The notes under the pieces were generated by a model, which saw only the letters and a list, made by a program, of their open reading frames with translations, made no database searches and was not told the DNA's origin. A program made the translations under genes and the position numbers. Shown piece after piece: positions 1-9,648 of a stretch of DNA of 64,000 nucleotides. Positions within the stretch are counted from its first letter, which is position 1. Every line of letters starts with the position of its first letter. Source of the DNA: Prevotellaceae bacterium. Lineage in GTDB: Bacteria; Bacteroidota; Bacteroidia; Bacteroidales; Bacteroidaceae. Where the stretch lies: positions 27,977 to 91,976 of the forward strand of contig JAQYEW010000013.1 in assembly GCA_028723455.1 (NCBI GenBank), given 5' to 3'.

Positions 1-46
1 AAAAAGATTAAATTCGAGACGAAAAAAGACCTGTGAAACTAACTGC

Positions 47-108
47 ATGTTTTGGGCAAAACATATATTTGATTTGATGAAAACATATAGATGTTTTGAC
101 CAAAACAT
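47..108. repeat. Pair of perfect palindromes upstream of tRNA-Cys
   Basis: Two perfect 8-bp inverted repeats, ATGTTTTG-n2-CAAAACAT, lie at 47-64 and 91-108, with centres 44 bp apart (about four helical turns). A further AAAACAT half-site lies between them at 80-86. The layout resembles a double operator, but the words are AT-rich and also resemble the arms of the hairpin repeats at 22914 and 54745. No gene is visible to the left in the window, so the controlled gene is unknown. The rest of 1-146 shows no other feature. Confidence 0.4.
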
Positions 109-146
109 ACAGATGATTTTTTAGACGCAAAAAAACACACAAATCA

Positions 147-178
147 TTTGGCTGGTTCAGAACTTTAATTTACCTTTG
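147..178 (+). promoter_or_regulatory. Bacteroidota-type promoter of tRNA-Cys
   Basis: TTTG at 147-150, a 20-bp spacer and TACCTTTG at 171-178 match the sigma-ABfr consensus (TTTG, 19-21 bp, TAnnTTTG). The tRNA begins 20 bp after the -7 box. Confidence 0.75.
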
Positions 179-197
179 CACCTGGAAATAACGCCAC

Positions 198-269
198 GGT
201 GCCTTGGATGAGTGGCTTAGTCAACGGTCTGCAAAACCGTCTACGGCGGTTCGAATCCGCCAGGCACCT
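198..269 (+). tRNA. tRNA-Cys (GCA)
   Basis: The acceptor stem pairs GGTGCCT (198-204) with AGGCACC (262-268) and is followed by the discriminator T at 269 typical of tRNA-Cys. The anticodon stem ACGGT/ACCGT encloses a 7-nt loop with GCA at 231-233. The T arm contains GGTTCGAATCC. CCA is not encoded. The gene has its own promoter just upstream and a terminator immediately downstream. Confidence 0.96.
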
Positions 270-273
270 CCGG

Positions 274-317
274 AAAGACACTCAGGTTTCGACATAGAAA
301 ACCCTGAGTGTCTTTTT
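274..317 (+). terminator. Rho-independent terminator of tRNA-Cys
   Basis: GACACTCAGG (277-286) pairs with CCTGAGTGTC (303-312), extended by AAA/TTT and followed by a T run at 313-317. It lies 5 bp after the tRNA and 40 bp before the next start codon. Confidence 0.8.
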
Positions 318-356
318 ATTTAATTACAGCTCATAAAACCGAAAAAACGAAAAACT

Positions 357-3053
357 ATGAAACGCTTCCTTTCCCTGACAGCTACTGTTTGCATCGCAAC
401 GCTAACCCTGCAAGCCCAGGAGCCGGCGCGCGTCAGCTGTGCTTCCTTTTTGCGCACACAGGACAAGGCCGATGTCGTTATCCCCTTCCGCCTCTCGGAC
501 GAGGGAAAGGCTACGCCCATGCAATGGGGCCTGGACTTGGCATGGCTGAGCGAAACAAACGTGCGCACGGGTATCTTCTACGCCGGTCGCGAGATGATTG
601 ACGTTATCCGCACATCCTTCCAACCTACCTACAACGTCGAAGAAGGCACTTTCAACGCCGAGCAAAAGAAAGCATTGGACGAACGCATCTCCATCATCAA
701 ACGATGGCTAAAGCCCGATGTCAGCCTCTACCTCAACTGCGACCACCCTACGGTCGACCCCTGGTACAACGATGCCGCCACCACCTCTCTGGGACGCGGA
801 CAGCGATGGGCGAAACTGATTGACCTTTCCGCCGATTATTACAAAAGCAAGGGACTCGCCAACCTTACAAGCATACTGCCCTTTAACGAGCCAGACTTTG
901 GATGGGACCAGGGCTTAAGCACACAGCGCATGGAGGATTTCCGCAGTATCTGCAAGGTATTGCGCGAGGACGGAATCTACAAGGACAAATATGCCGCGGT
1001 GCGCCTGTGTGGTGGCAACACCCTGAATAACGACCGCGCCTTGGAATGGTGGCGTTATAGCAAGGATTACCTCAACGAAGGCAACACGCACCAGTTGGCC
1101 GGATCGTTCAACACCTTTGCCGATTTCTACAAGGAAATGAAACTGGCAGGGCATCACGCCACCGCTGACGAGCTGCATAACGTGATGGAATGTATGGTAG
1201 GTGCCGAATACGGCTTGCAAACAGGCATTTGGTGGGGTACGAACGAATACACACGTTCGCAATTCATGAAAGCCACCTATCACCGCAACCCTGGAAAGCG
1301 ACTGGCCTATGCAGAGCATCGCAACAACTGGACGGCAGCCAGCATCTATCGCCATGCCGATGGAAGCGTACAGGCCTTTGGGGGCATGAGCGAACGCCAA
1401 AGCGCCACCACACGCTATGACTTCGTAGCCACTGACCGCCCCGTGTGGTACGATGGTCAGCGTGGCCGCAACTATGTCATGTACCTGCCCGGCGGTACGG
1501 GATACCAACAGGGGCAGAGCAGTGCCGAGGTTACCGTGAACGTGCAGAGTGGAGATGACGTTATGCCGCGCATCGAGGAAGGAGTCTATAAACTGGTAAA
1601 TGTGAACAGCGGCAAACTTGCAGGCTTTACCACCAAGCCGCAAAGCGAATGGACCGCCCTGACCCAGCGCAATAACAACAACACCTACAAATTCCTGCAA
1701 TGGAAAGTAACGCCCCTGCGCACATCGGGTGATTTCAGCTACTACACATTCGTCCTGAATACGGACAACGACCTGTACCTGGACTTGCTGAACTGGAATT
1801 TCAACAGTGGTGCCGACGTGGGCGTTTATCCCGGCGGCGGCAACGTATTGGAGCAATGGTATCTGGAATATGCCGGGCAGGGTGCTTTCTACATCCGTAA
1901 CCGCTATTCAACCAAGTGCCTGGAGGTGGAGGGAGGCAAGACCACCGCCGGCGCAAAGATCTTATTGGGAGAATTCACGGGACAGCCCAACCAGCAATGG
2001 CGCTTCGTGGCCACCAACACAACACCCGACCAACAGGCACCTGCTGCACCTACAAACGTGAAAGCCGCACCGCAACCCAACAGCATACAGCTATCGTGGA
2101 CGGCTCCCGCCGACCGGGACATCAAAGAATATGTGGTGCTGCGCAATGGCTATGTCCACGCCAAGGAAATTGTTACGACTTCATTTACCGACAACGAGGC
2201 TGAAGCCGACAGCACCTATACCTATCAAGTGTACGCTATCGACAAATCGTTGAACTACGGCGGACGCAGCGAGACAGTTACAGGAGCAAGCACGACGGAC
2301 GAACAGAGCCAAGTGATGCACTTGAGCTTCAACTCGACGCTCTCGGACAACACCGTGAACGCCAACCATGCCGCCATCTACGGAGAATCCCAATTCCTGA
2401 CCAAGGACAACCGGGAGGTGCTGAACCTAAGCGGAGTGAACAACTACGTCCAACTGCCCTTCACCATAGCCAACCACAATGCGCTCAGCATTAGCGTGTG
2501 GCTTTACTACCGTGGCGGAAATATCTGGCAACGCGCCTGGGATTTCGGCAACGGCCCAGAACATTATATGTTCCTGACCACCAATGCCGGCTCCGGTCCT
2601 CGCTTCGCCATCAAGAATGGAGGAAACGAGGAAAGCGTCAGTGCCGCCTCACGACTGACAATCAATCGTTGGCATCATCTTGTCGTAACCATCGGCGATG
2701 GCACAGCGCGCCTCTATATCAACGGCAAACTCGAAGGCGAAAACACAAACATCAGTATCAAGCCCAGCGACATACGGCCCACCCTGAACTACATCGGCCG
2801 CAGCCAGTTCATCAACGACCCCTACCTGATGGCTTACGTCGACGAATTCCAAGTCTACAACTACGCCCTCAGTGCGGAAGAGGTGGCGGACATGACCACG
2901 GGTATCAGGCCTCAACAAACGGATGCGCCCACTTCCGCCAGCCCGACCTACAACCTCAACGGACAGCACGCCACACAAACGGACCGCCTCCTGATTAAGA
3001 ACGGCAAGAAGATGATCAGAAGCGCACAGGCATCACAACTGAAGGTACAATGA
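357..3053 (+). CDS. Secreted multidomain glycoside-hydrolase-like protein (TIM-barrel, ricin lectin, FN3, LamG)
   Basis: This 898-aa secreted protein has a signal peptide (residues 1-20). An N-terminal TIM-barrel-like domain (about 50-390) carries PFNEPDF, whose Glu178 fits the acid/base of clan GH-A enzymes; Glu278 or Glu284 is a possible nucleophile. A ricin-type beta-trefoil follows (about 405-545, ending QQWRF), then an FN3 domain (about 550-640) and a LamG/concanavalin-like domain (about 650-835). The tail, with a YNLNGQ...IKNGKK pattern, resembles C-terminal segments common on secreted Prevotella proteins. The domain set suggests polysaccharide binding and hydrolysis outside the cell. 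I cannot assign a GH family or substrate. Its stop overlaps the tilS start (ATGA). No consensus promoter is visible between the tRNA terminator and this ORF. Confidence 0.7.
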   Translation: MKRFLSLTATVCIATLTLQAQEPARVSCASFLRTQDKADVVIPFRLSDEGKATPMQWGLDLAWLSETNVRTGIFYAGREMIDVIRTSFQPTYNVEEGTFNAEQKKALDERISIIKRWLKPDVSLYLNCDHPTVDPWYNDAATTSLGRGQRWAKLIDLSADYYKSKGLANLTSILPFNEPDFGWDQGLSTQRMEDFRSICKVLREDGIYKDKYAAVRLCGGNTLNNDRALEWWRYSKDYLNEGNTHQLAGSFNTFADFYKEMKLAGHHATADELHNVMECMVGAEYGLQTGIWWGTNEYTRSQFMKATYHRNPGKRLAYAEHRNNWTAASIYRHADGSVQAFGGMSERQSATTRYDFVATDRPVWYDGQRGRNYVMYLPGGTGYQQGQSSAEVTVNVQSGDDVMPRIEEGVYKLVNVNSGKLAGFTTKPQSEWTALTQRNNNNTYKFLQWKVTPLRTSGDFSYYTFVLNTDNDLYLDLLNWNFNSGADVGVYPGGGNVLEQWYLEYAGQGAFYIRNRYSTKCLEVEGGKTTAGAKILLGEFTGQPNQQWRFVATNTTPDQQAPAAPTNVKAAPQPNSIQLSWTAPADRDIKEYVVLRNGYVHAKEIVTTSFTDNEAEADSTYTYQVYAIDKSLNYGGRSETVTGASTTDEQSQVMHLSFNSTLSDNTVNANHAAIYGESQFLTKDNREVLNLSGVNNYVQLPFTIANHNALSISVWLYYRGGNIWQRAWDFGNGPEHYMFLTTNAGSGPRFAIKNGGNEESVSAASRLTINRWHHLVVTIGDGTARLYINGKLEGENTNISIKPSDIRPTLNYIGRSQFINDPYLMAYVDEFQVYNYALSAEEVADMTTGIRPQQTDAPTSASPTYNLNGQHATQTDRLLIKNGKKMIRSAQASQLKVQ

Positions 3054-4240
3054 TTATCCAAATTCCCGACGGTTTGGGCCTGGTGGCCTTGAGTGGAGGA
3101 GCGGACAGCGTCGCCCTGCTTCGCCTTGCCGTCCAGGCACATGCCAACGTGGTAGCCCTACATTGCAATTTTCAATTACGGGGCGCGGAGAGTCGGCATG
3201 ACGAGCAATTCGTCCGCCAACTGTGCGGCACGCTGGGTGTGCCCCTCCATGTGCGTGCGTTTCCTACGGAGGCTTACGCCAATGCACACGGTATCAGCCT
3301 GGAAATGGCGGCTCGCGACCTGCGCTATGCTTGGTTTCAAGAAATGCGACAGGAACTTGACGCCCAATGGATTGCCGTTGCGCATCATCGTGAGGACCAA
3401 GCCGAGACTGTCCTCCTGAATCTGCTTCGCGGCACAGGCATCAAAGGATTAGGCGGAATGCAAGAGAGGAATGGCTACGTCATTCGCCCCCTATTGCACC
3501 ATTCCAAACAAGAGATTCTGGATTATCTGGCCTCAATCGGGCAGGCGTTTGTTACAGACAGTACCAATCTGGAACGCGATGCCCTGCGCAACCGCCTCCG
3601 TTTGGATGTGATGCCCTTGCTGCGTGAAATCAATCCGCAGGCAATCGAACACATCTGCCAAACGGCAGAAATCGTGCGAAGCATGCCCCCGACCGACGAA
3701 TGTCCATCCCCACCCTACACACCGTTCACGCTACATACTTGGCTCCACCCTCTCGGTTTCACCTTAAGTCAGCAGCGCGACATCCTGCGCCATTTGGACG
3801 GTTCTCCAGGCGCAATGTACGAAAGCCCTACGCACCGCCTTTTGCGTGATAGGGGCCGCCTTATCGTTGAAGCCAAGCAAGCCACCTCTCTGCCCACTGT
3901 CAGGCAACAGATCATTGAGGTTCAGGATGCCATCGCATTTCTGCATAAGCAACCCAAGGAGCCACGCTTTGCCTATCTTGATGCCGACAAACTATTCTTT
4001 CCCTTAACGCATCGCCTGGCAGAAACCGGAGACTCCATTCAGCCCTTCGGCATGAAAGGCAAACGCAAATTAGTGAGCGACCTGCTGACGAATCTTAAAT
4101 TCAACCGATTCCAGAAAGGACGACAAAGCGTGATGCTCTCCAAGGGAGAAATCGTTTGGGTTGTTGGGGTGCGAAGTGCCGAACCTTATCGCCTGACAGA
4201 GCATACAAAGCGTGTCCTCGTGATGGAGGTAGCAGAATAA
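3050..4240 (+). CDS. tilS: tRNA(Ile)-lysidine synthase
   Basis: TilS converts the wobble C34 of tRNA-Ile(CAU) to lysidine using ATP and lysine, so that the tRNA reads AUA instead of AUG. The PP-loop motif SGGADS lies near residue 15, followed by the N-type ATP pyrophosphatase core with HHREDQAETVLLNLLRGTG, and a C-terminal TilS domain ends the protein. The length of 396 aa is slightly short of the 430-450 aa common in the family, but no domain appears missing. The ATG overlaps the TGA of the upstream glycoside-hydrolase-like gene by four bases, implying cotranscription and coupled translation, though the functions are unrelated. Assignment is firm. Confidence 0.93.
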   Translation: MIIQIPDGLGLVALSGGADSVALLRLAVQAHANVVALHCNFQLRGAESRHDEQFVRQLCGTLGVPLHVRAFPTEAYANAHGISLEMAARDLRYAWFQEMRQELDAQWIAVAHHREDQAETVLLNLLRGTGIKGLGGMQERNGYVIRPLLHHSKQEILDYLASIGQAFVTDSTNLERDALRNRLRLDVMPLLREINPQAIEHICQTAEIVRSMPPTDECPSPPYTPFTLHTWLHPLGFTLSQQRDILRHLDGSPGAMYESPTHRLLRDRGRLIVEAKQATSLPTVRQQIIEVQDAIAFLHKQPKEPRFAYLDADKLFFPLTHRLAETGDSIQPFGMKGKRKLVSDLLTNLKFNRFQKGRQSVMLSKGEIVWVVGVRSAEPYRLTEHTKRVLVMEVAE

Positions 4241-4288
4241 AGGATAATAATTTATTGCCAAAAAACATCGTATTTCAATAATTTGTTG

Positions 4289-4296
4289 TAATTTCG
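4289..4296 (+). promoter_or_regulatory. Possible -7 box of the malic enzyme gene
   Basis: TAATTTCG differs from TAnnTTTG at one position and lies 39 bp before the start codon. No convincing -33 TTTG is at the expected distance, so this is weak. Confidence 0.3.
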
Positions 4297-4334
4297 CAAA
4301 TATTACACTTCAAACGAAATTAAATGGTAAAAAG

Positions 4335-6626
4335 ATGGCAATGATAACAAAAGAAGCCGCATTGGAATACCACGAGAGTGGACGTCCCGGCAAAATCGAA
4401 GTGGTTCCCACCAAAGCTCACAGTACTCAGACAGACCTTTCGCTTGCCTATTCTCCTGGCGTGGCCTATCCTTGTCTTGAAATACAAGAGAATCCCAACA
4501 ACGTATATAAATACACCGACAAAGGCAATCTGGTGGCTGTTATCAGCAACGGAACGGCGGTGCTGGGTTTGGGAGACATAGGCGCCATGAGCGGCAAACC
4601 CGTCATGGAGGGCAAGGGCCTGCTGTTTAAAATCTATGGAGGCATCGACGTTTTTGACATCGAGGTTGCCGAGAAGGATCCCGAGAAATTCTGCGAGGCA
4701 GTAGAAAAGATAGCCCCCACCTTTGGAGGCATCAACTTGGAGGACATCAAGGCGCCCGAGTGTTTCTATATCGAGGAACGACTGAAGAAAACCCTTGACA
4801 TTCCCGTGATGCACGACGACCAGCATGGCACCGCAATCATCTCAGCCGCAGGTCTGAAGAACGCTTTGGAAGTGGCAGGCAAGGACATTTCAAAAGTAAA
4901 GATTGTGGTGAACGGCGCAGGAGCAGCAGCCATCTCCTGCACCAAGATGTATGTGGCCTTGGGTGCAAAGGTGGAGAATATCGTCATGCTGGACAGCCGT
5001 GGCGTTATTACCGATGAGCGTCAGGACCTGACAGCGGAAAAACGCCTGTTCGCCACCAGCCGCCACGACATACATACCTTGGAGGAGGCCGTTCGCGGAG
5101 CCGATGTCTTTGTAGGACTTTCGAAAGGTAACGTATTGAGCCAAGACATGGTGCGGTCCATGAGCGAAAACCCGGTCGTGTTTGCCCTGGCCAATCCCGT
5201 GCCGGAAATCAGCTACGAGGATGCCATGGCCAGCCGTCCCGATGTATTGATGAGTACCGGTCGCAGCGACTATCCCAACCAGATCAACAACGTAATCGGT
5301 TTCCCGTATATCTTCCGTGGTGCTTTGGACGTGCATGCTACAGCTATCAACGAAGAAATGAAGTTGGCGGCCACCCTGGCAATCGCAAACCTGGCCAAGC
5401 AGGCCGTGCCCGATGTGGTAAACGAAGTGTATCACGTGAACGACCTCACTTTCGGCCCCAAATACTTCATCCCCAAGCCCATCGATCCCCGTCTGATCAC
5501 GGAGGTCAGTGCAGCGGTGGCCAAAGCCGCCATTGAAAGCGGAGTGGCTCGCAAGACGATTGATGATTGGGATGCGTACAAGCGTAGCCTGCGTCAGCTG
5601 CTTGGTCAGGAGACCCAGCTCACGCAAAACCTCTACGATACGGCACGCAAACATCCCCAGCGTATTGTCTTTGCCGAGGGTTTGCATCCCAGTATGATTA
5701 AGGCTGCTGCCCAGTCGCAGGCAGAAGGCATTTGCCACCCCATTCTCCTGGGCAACGAGGAAATGATTACTAAAATGGCGGCCGAACTGGAGATTTCCCT
5801 GGAGGGCATTGAAATCGTTAACCTTCGACACGACCGCGAACGCGAACGCCGCGAACGCTATGCCCAACTGTTGGCGCAAAAGCGTCAACGCGAGGGCTAT
5901 ACCTTCGAGGAGGCCAATGATAAGATGTTTGAGCGCAACTACTTCGGTATGATGATGGTGGAAACCGGCGAAGCCGACGCTTTCATCACGGGACTCTACA
6001 CCAAATACAGCAATACCATCAAGGTGGCCAAGGAGGTGATCGGCATCCGACCCGAATACAAGACCTTTGGTGCCATGCACATCCTGAACACAAAGCAAGG
6101 CACCTATTATCTGGCAGATACCCTCATCAACCGCCACCCGAACGAAGAGGTGCTGAAAGACATTGCCTTGTTAAGCCAAAGAACCGTCGAGTTCTTCAAC
6201 GACAAGCCTGTGATGGCAATGGTGAGCTACAGCAACTTTGGCGCTGACGAGCAAGGGTCGCCACTCGCTGTGCGTAATACCGTCAAGGCCCTACAGGAAG
6301 AGTATCCCGACATGTTGATAGATGGTGAGATGCAAGTCAACTTTGCCCTCAATCGTGAAGCGCGAGACCTGAAGTATCCTTTCACCCGCCTGAAGGGTCT
6401 GGATGTAAATACACTGATCATGCCCAACATGTCGGCTGCCAACAGCACCTACCAACTGCTGCAAGCCTTGGCTCCCGAAGTGGAAATTATAGGTCCTATC
6501 CAAATGGGATTGAACAAGCCCATTCACTTCACCGACATTGAGAGTTCTGTGCATGACATCGTTAATGTAACCGCCGTGGCCAGCATTGATGCTTATGTAG
6601 AGAAAGTAAAGTGTGGGAAAAAATAA
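4335..6626 (+). CDS. maeB: NADP-dependent malic enzyme with C-terminal phosphotransacetylase domain
   Basis: This enzyme oxidatively decarboxylates malate to pyruvate with NADP+. The 763-aa length fits the MaeB hybrid class. The N-terminal malic enzyme and NAD(P)-binding domains (about 1-410) include SLAYSPGVA, the metal-site segment [10 protein letters not shown] and the nucleotide-binding VVNGAGAAA. Residues about 430-760 form a phosphate acetyl/butyryltransferase-like domain, which in characterised MaeB proteins acts as a regulatory module binding acetyl-CoA rather than as a transacetylase. The ATG at 4335 is used; an ATG at 4324 is out of frame and ATG 4341 is also possible. It ends at a bidirectional terminator facing the convergent GH25 gene. 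Confidence 0.93.
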   Translation: MAMITKEAALEYHESGRPGKIEVVPTKAHSTQTDLSLAYSPGVAYPCLEIQENPNNVYKYTDKGNLVAVISNGTAVLGLGDIGAMSGKPVMEGKGLLFKIYGGIDVFDIEVAEKDPEKFCEAVEKIAPTFGGINLEDIKAPECFYIEERLKKTLDIPVMHDDQHGTAIISAAGLKNALEVAGKDISKVKIVVNGAGAAAISCTKMYVALGAKVENIVMLDSRGVITDERQDLTAEKRLFATSRHDIHTLEEAVRGADVFVGLSKGNVLSQDMVRSMSENPVVFALANPVPEISYEDAMASRPDVLMSTGRSDYPNQINNVIGFPYIFRGALDVHATAINEEMKLAATLAIANLAKQAVPDVVNEVYHVNDLTFGPKYFIPKPIDPRLITEVSAAVAKAAIESGVARKTIDDWDAYKRSLRQLLGQETQLTQNLYDTARKHPQRIVFAEGLHPSMIKAAAQSQAEGICHPILLGNEEMITKMAAELEISLEGIEIVNLRHDRERERRERYAQLLAQKRQREGYTFEEANDKMFERNYFGMMMVETGEADAFITGLYTKYSNTIKVAKEVIGIRPEYKTFGAMHILNTKQGTYYLADTLINRHPNEEVLKDIALLSQRTVEFFNDKPVMAMVSYSNFGADEQGSPLAVRNTVKALQEEYPDMLIDGEMQVNFALNREARDLKYPFTRLKGLDVNTLIMPNMSAANSTYQLLQALAPEVEIIGPIQMGLNKPIHFTDIESSVHDIVNVTAVASIDAYVEKVKCGKK

Positions 6627-6644
6627 GAACAGTCCATAAACAAA

Positions 6645-6686
6645 AAAAGCTCCGAAAGACACAAAACCAGGTCTCTCGGAGCTTTT
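6645..6686. terminator. Bidirectional terminator between maeB and the GH25 gene
   Basis: The arms at 6645-6660 and 6671-6686 pair around AGCTCCGA/TCGGAGCT with one mismatch and a 10-nt loop, with A and T runs on the two flanks. It lies between convergent genes and can serve both. Confidence 0.75.
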
Positions 6687-6692
6687 CTTTTG

Positions 6693-7508
6693 CTATGGTA
6701 TCAATAACCGCTGAAGATCCGCAAACTCCCCATTAAAAAGGTTGAGGTCGACATCATCCTCAATGCCATCAATACGTCCGTCCTCTGTATATTGCCACAT
6801 CATCCATTCGCCACGATAGCGCAGCTTGCGCATATTGTAATGAGCCACCCAAAAAGGATAGGCATCAAAACGCGGGTCCTTCAGAAACTTCATGCGAAAA
6901 CTGTAGCTGGCGTAAAGAATCGGTGTTGCACCTGACTTCTTTTCAGCATAATCCAGCCAGGCAAGTACATCCTCCTGAAATTCTTCCAAGGGTTTGGAGC
7001 CTCGCTCCTCCACATCAAGAATAGGAGGCAGGTCTCCGCTTTCCAACTGGACCTGGCGGAAGAAATGCTTTGCCTGGAGTGTCGGGCTGCTTGATGGGTT
7101 AAAGAAATGATATGCCCCACGCACAAAACCATAACGACGTGCTTTGACAAAATTATCACGGAATCGACGGTCTGTGTGGTCACTGCCTTCGCTGGCCTTG
7201 ATGATGACAAAACGAATGGGGAAACCGTTCAGTCTGGCATTTCTTAATGCCTCCCAATCAATGATACGCTGATAATGGCTGACATCAATACCACGAATGT
7301 TGTAGTTCTTGAAATACTCAGGCTCACGCGTGGGGCGCGTTATCAGCGGTAAAATGAAATAGGAAAATAAGGCAGCGAAAGCCAGCAAGGCCATCACGGC
7401 TCCAGCACTTAAAGAGAAGAAGCTAATGCCAAAACGCGAATGGCGAACCTGCTTCCTGCCTGATGCGGGGCGTTTCTTGGGTGATGCTTTGCGAGCTTTC
7501 GCTGCCAT
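6693..7508 (-). CDS. Membrane-anchored GH25 family lysozyme
   Basis: This is a predicted N-acetylmuramidase of glycoside hydrolase family 25 that cleaves the glycan strand of peptidoglycan. The first 35 residues are rich in Lys and Arg, followed by one transmembrane segment (about 36-54) that would anchor the enzyme facing the periplasm. The catalytic domain starts at GIDVSHYQ and includes ILDVEE with the Asp/Glu pair typical of the family, plus AYHFF and WMMWQY. The length is 271 aa. It lies 18 bp downstream of pfp and is probably cotranscribed with it. The role could be wall remodelling or self-lysis; the sequence does not separate these. Confidence 0.88.
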   Translation of the reverse strand: MAAKARKASPKKRPASGRKQVRHSRFGISFFSLSAGAVMALLAFAALFSYFILPLITRPTREPEYFKNYNIRGIDVSHYQRIIDWEALRNARLNGFPIRFVIIKASEGSDHTDRRFRDNFVKARRYGFVRGAYHFFNPSSSPTLQAKHFFRQVQLESGDLPPILDVEERGSKPLEEFQEDVLAWLDYAEKKSGATPILYASYSFRMKFLKDPRFDAYPFWVAHYNMRKLRYRGEWMMWQYTEDGRIDGIEDDVDLNLFNGEFADLQRLLIP

Positions 7509-7526
7509 TAAAAAGCAAAGAGAAAA

Positions 7527-9176
7527 TTACTTAGCCTGCTCCAAGGCCAATGTTCTGGTGCACTGGTCGCAAACCTCGGTAGGACCGAAGTACTGGATGG
7601 GGCCGGGATAGATATAAGCAGTCTGACGTGCCCACTCATCACGCTTGCCGGCGAAGAACTTGAAGGGGGCACCATCCAACTCAACAAGAGCCTTGCGGAT
7701 AACGGGCTTGTTAGCGCCATTACGACGCTCAATGTTCATCATCATCGTGATGGGTACGCCGCCAGCAATCCATTCGGCCGCAGGGGCTGTCGTATTCTTG
7801 ATGATGCTCATATAGCCGGTCTTGCCGGTAGCAATCAAACGGCTGGCGTTGAAACCAAGGCTATAGCAATAGTCGGCATCATAGTTAGAGGGGGCTGCAC
7901 AACGTCCTTCGTAACCGAAGAAATGGTGCTGGGCGGCAAACTTACCTACGAACTTACCCTCCTGTTTCCACTGGTCCAACTTATCGGCAACCATTCGGCT
8001 CAGCAGTTTCTCTGTCTCAATCAGAGATACCTGTACATTACCATGAGGATCGCGGTCGAGACAGAGCTGACGAGCCACGTCGGCGGGCAGGCTCTCCAAT
8101 ACGGCCAGATTATCAGCCGAAGTGTTGTTCTTTACGAAGGCAATCTGTGCATCTGCGCTCTCAAACTCACGTGCCTCGCCTGTTGCGGGATCGGTAAGAA
8201 TCTCGTTCAGCTGGCTGATAAGCTTCTTGATGGCAGGAATGAACTCAATCAGGCCCTCGGGAATCAGCACGGTACCAAAGTTATTGCCATCGGCGGCACG
8301 CATGGCAACAGCCTGGGCAATATAGGTAACAACATCATCCAAGCTCTGTTGCTTAGCCTCAATCTCCTCTGAAATAAGACACACATTGGGCTGAGTCTGC
8401 AAAGCACACTCCAAAGCGATGTGGCTGGCACTACGACCCATCAGTTTGATGAAGTGCCAATACTTACGGGCACTGTTGCAGTCGCGCTGAATGTTACCAA
8501 TCAGTTCGCTATAAGTCTTACAAGCAGTGTCAAAACCAAAACTGGTTTCAATTTGCTCGTTCTTCAGGTCGCCGTCAATGGTCTTGGGGCAACCGATCAC
8601 CTGCACGCCGTACTGCTTGGCTGCATAATACTCTGCCAACACGCAAGCATTTGTATTTGAGTCATCACCACCAATAATAACAAGAGCCTGAATACCCAAT
8701 TCACGAAGAATTTGGATACCGCTCTCGAACTGCTCCTCCTTCTCCAATTTTGTACGGCCAGAGCCAATGATGTCAAAACCGCCAGTATTACGATACTCGT
8801 CGATGAAAGCGTCCGTAAACTCAACGTACTTATGATCAACCAAGCCACCAGGTCCCATCAGGAAACCATAGAGTTTGCTGTTCTTGTTCAGAGACTTCAC
8901 ACCGTCGTACAGTCCGCTGATTACGTTATGGCCACCAGGAGCCTGGCCACCACTGAGAATGATACCCACATTGATGGGATCGTGATTCTCGCTCTCCGCA
9001 CTTTGGAACTCAACAACAGGCAAGCCGTAGGTGTTGGGGAACAACGCCTTAATCTCCTCCTGATTACCTACGCTTTGGGTAGCAGCGCCTTCAACGGCTT
9101 TTACCGCGCCCTGCAAAGCTGTGGGCAACTTGGGCTGATAGGCAGCTCTTGCAATCTGCAATGCACTCTTTTCCAT
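7527..9176 (-). CDS. pfp: Diphosphate--fructose-6-phosphate 1-phosphotransferase (PPi-dependent PFK)
   Basis: The enzyme reversibly phosphorylates fructose 6-phosphate with pyrophosphate in glycolysis. At 549 aa it belongs to the long PFP class shared by Bacteroidales and plants. GGDDS and PKTIDGD are the signatures of pyrophosphate rather than ATP use: the second Asp of GGDD and the Lys before TIDGD replace the ATP-type residues. Other conserved blocks are ILSGGQAPGGHN near the N-terminus and MGRSASHIALECAL. A longer reading from 9257 would add 27 unusual residues and cross the promoter box at 9224-9231, so the ATG at 9176 (MEKSALQ) is chosen. GH25 follows in the same operon. Confidence 0.94.
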   Translation of the reverse strand: MEKSALQIARAAYQPKLPTALQGAVKAVEGAATQSVGNQEEIKALFPNTYGLPVVEFQSAESENHDPINVGIILSGGQAPGGHNVISGLYDGVKSLNKNSKLYGFLMGPGGLVDHKYVEFTDAFIDEYRNTGGFDIIGSGRTKLEKEEQFESGIQILRELGIQALVIIGGDDSNTNACVLAEYYAAKQYGVQVIGCPKTIDGDLKNEQIETSFGFDTACKTYSELIGNIQRDCNSARKYWHFIKLMGRSASHIALECALQTQPNVCLISEEIEAKQQSLDDVVTYIAQAVAMRAADGNNFGTVLIPEGLIEFIPAIKKLISQLNEILTDPATGEAREFESADAQIAFVKNNTSADNLAVLESLPADVARQLCLDRDPHGNVQVSLIETEKLLSRMVADKLDQWKQEGKFVGKFAAQHHFFGYEGRCAAPSNYDADYCYSLGFNASRLIATGKTGYMSIIKNTTAPAAEWIAGGVPITMMMNIERRNGANKPVIRKALVELDGAPFKFFAGKRDEWARQTAYIYPGPIQYFGPTEVCDQCTRTLALEQAK

Positions 9177-9223
9177 TTCTTGTCTTATGATTATATTAAA
9201 TATGATAATGTTTTTTCCAGGTG

Positions 9224-9251
9224 CAAATATACGGAAAAAGCGCAAGTCAAA
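9224..9251 (-). promoter_or_regulatory. Promoter of pfp
   Basis: On the minus strand TATATTTG (9231-9224) is preceded by TTTG (9251-9248) with a 16-bp spacer, shorter than the usual 19-21 bp. The pfp ATG is 48 bp downstream. Confidence 0.5.
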
Positions 9252-9292
9252 GGGCATCAGAAAGCGATAAAAAATATTTTCTAAGGAAAAGA

Positions 9293-9322
9293 TTGGCTTT
9301 GCCGGATTTTTTGTTATCTTTG
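9293..9322 (+). promoter_or_regulatory. Promoter of the 9366 gene cluster
   Basis: TATCTTTG at 9315-9322 matches the -7 consensus. TTGG at 9293-9296, 18 bp upstream, is the best -33 candidate. It is the only clear promoter found before the tightly packed run of plus-strand genes that ends at 16538. Confidence 0.55.
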
Positions 9323-9365
9323 TAACTCAACAGTCAACACAAACAACCCACTATTTCAAAAAAAA

Positions 9366-9638
9366 ATGGCAAACAAAAGAAACCTGAAGAAACAGATCAA
9401 CACCCTGTGTGGTACCTTGCTTATTGAGTGTGTGGCAACTGCCCATTTCAAAACAGGCATCCCCCAAGAGGATATTGACAGCATCATGGTCAGCACACTG
9501 AACCTTCAGAGTGATATGATTTCGCGTGTCAGCCACGTTGAACCCGGTTTGAAAGCCAGCATCTTCTTCAAAAAGCTGCGCAAGGAATTGGCAGAGCGTG
9601 CCGAGGATATCATGAACCAGCTCTACGCCATCGCATAA
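9366..9638 (+). CDS. Conserved small protein, function unknown
   Basis: This 90-aa protein has no recognised domain. It is predicted to be mostly helical and cytoplasmic, with no signal peptide or membrane segment, a basic N-terminus (MANKRNLKKQ) and a charged C-terminal helix (KKLRKELAERAEDIM). It has two cysteines, at about residues 15 and 22. It heads a plus-strand gene run, 43 bp after a good promoter box and 10 bp before the acyltransferase gene. I do not recognise the family and propose no function. Codon use and the promoter support it being a real gene. Confidence 0.75.
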   Translation: MANKRNLKKQINTLCGTLLIECVATAHFKTGIPQEDIDSIMVSTLNLQSDMISRVSHVEPGLKASIFFKKLRKELAERAEDIMNQLYAIA

Positions 9639-9648
9639 ACGACAAAGC

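Noticed and set aside
4890..6137. 415-aa open frame antisense to maeB
   Set aside because: Contained within maeB and without any motif; a codon-bias shadow.
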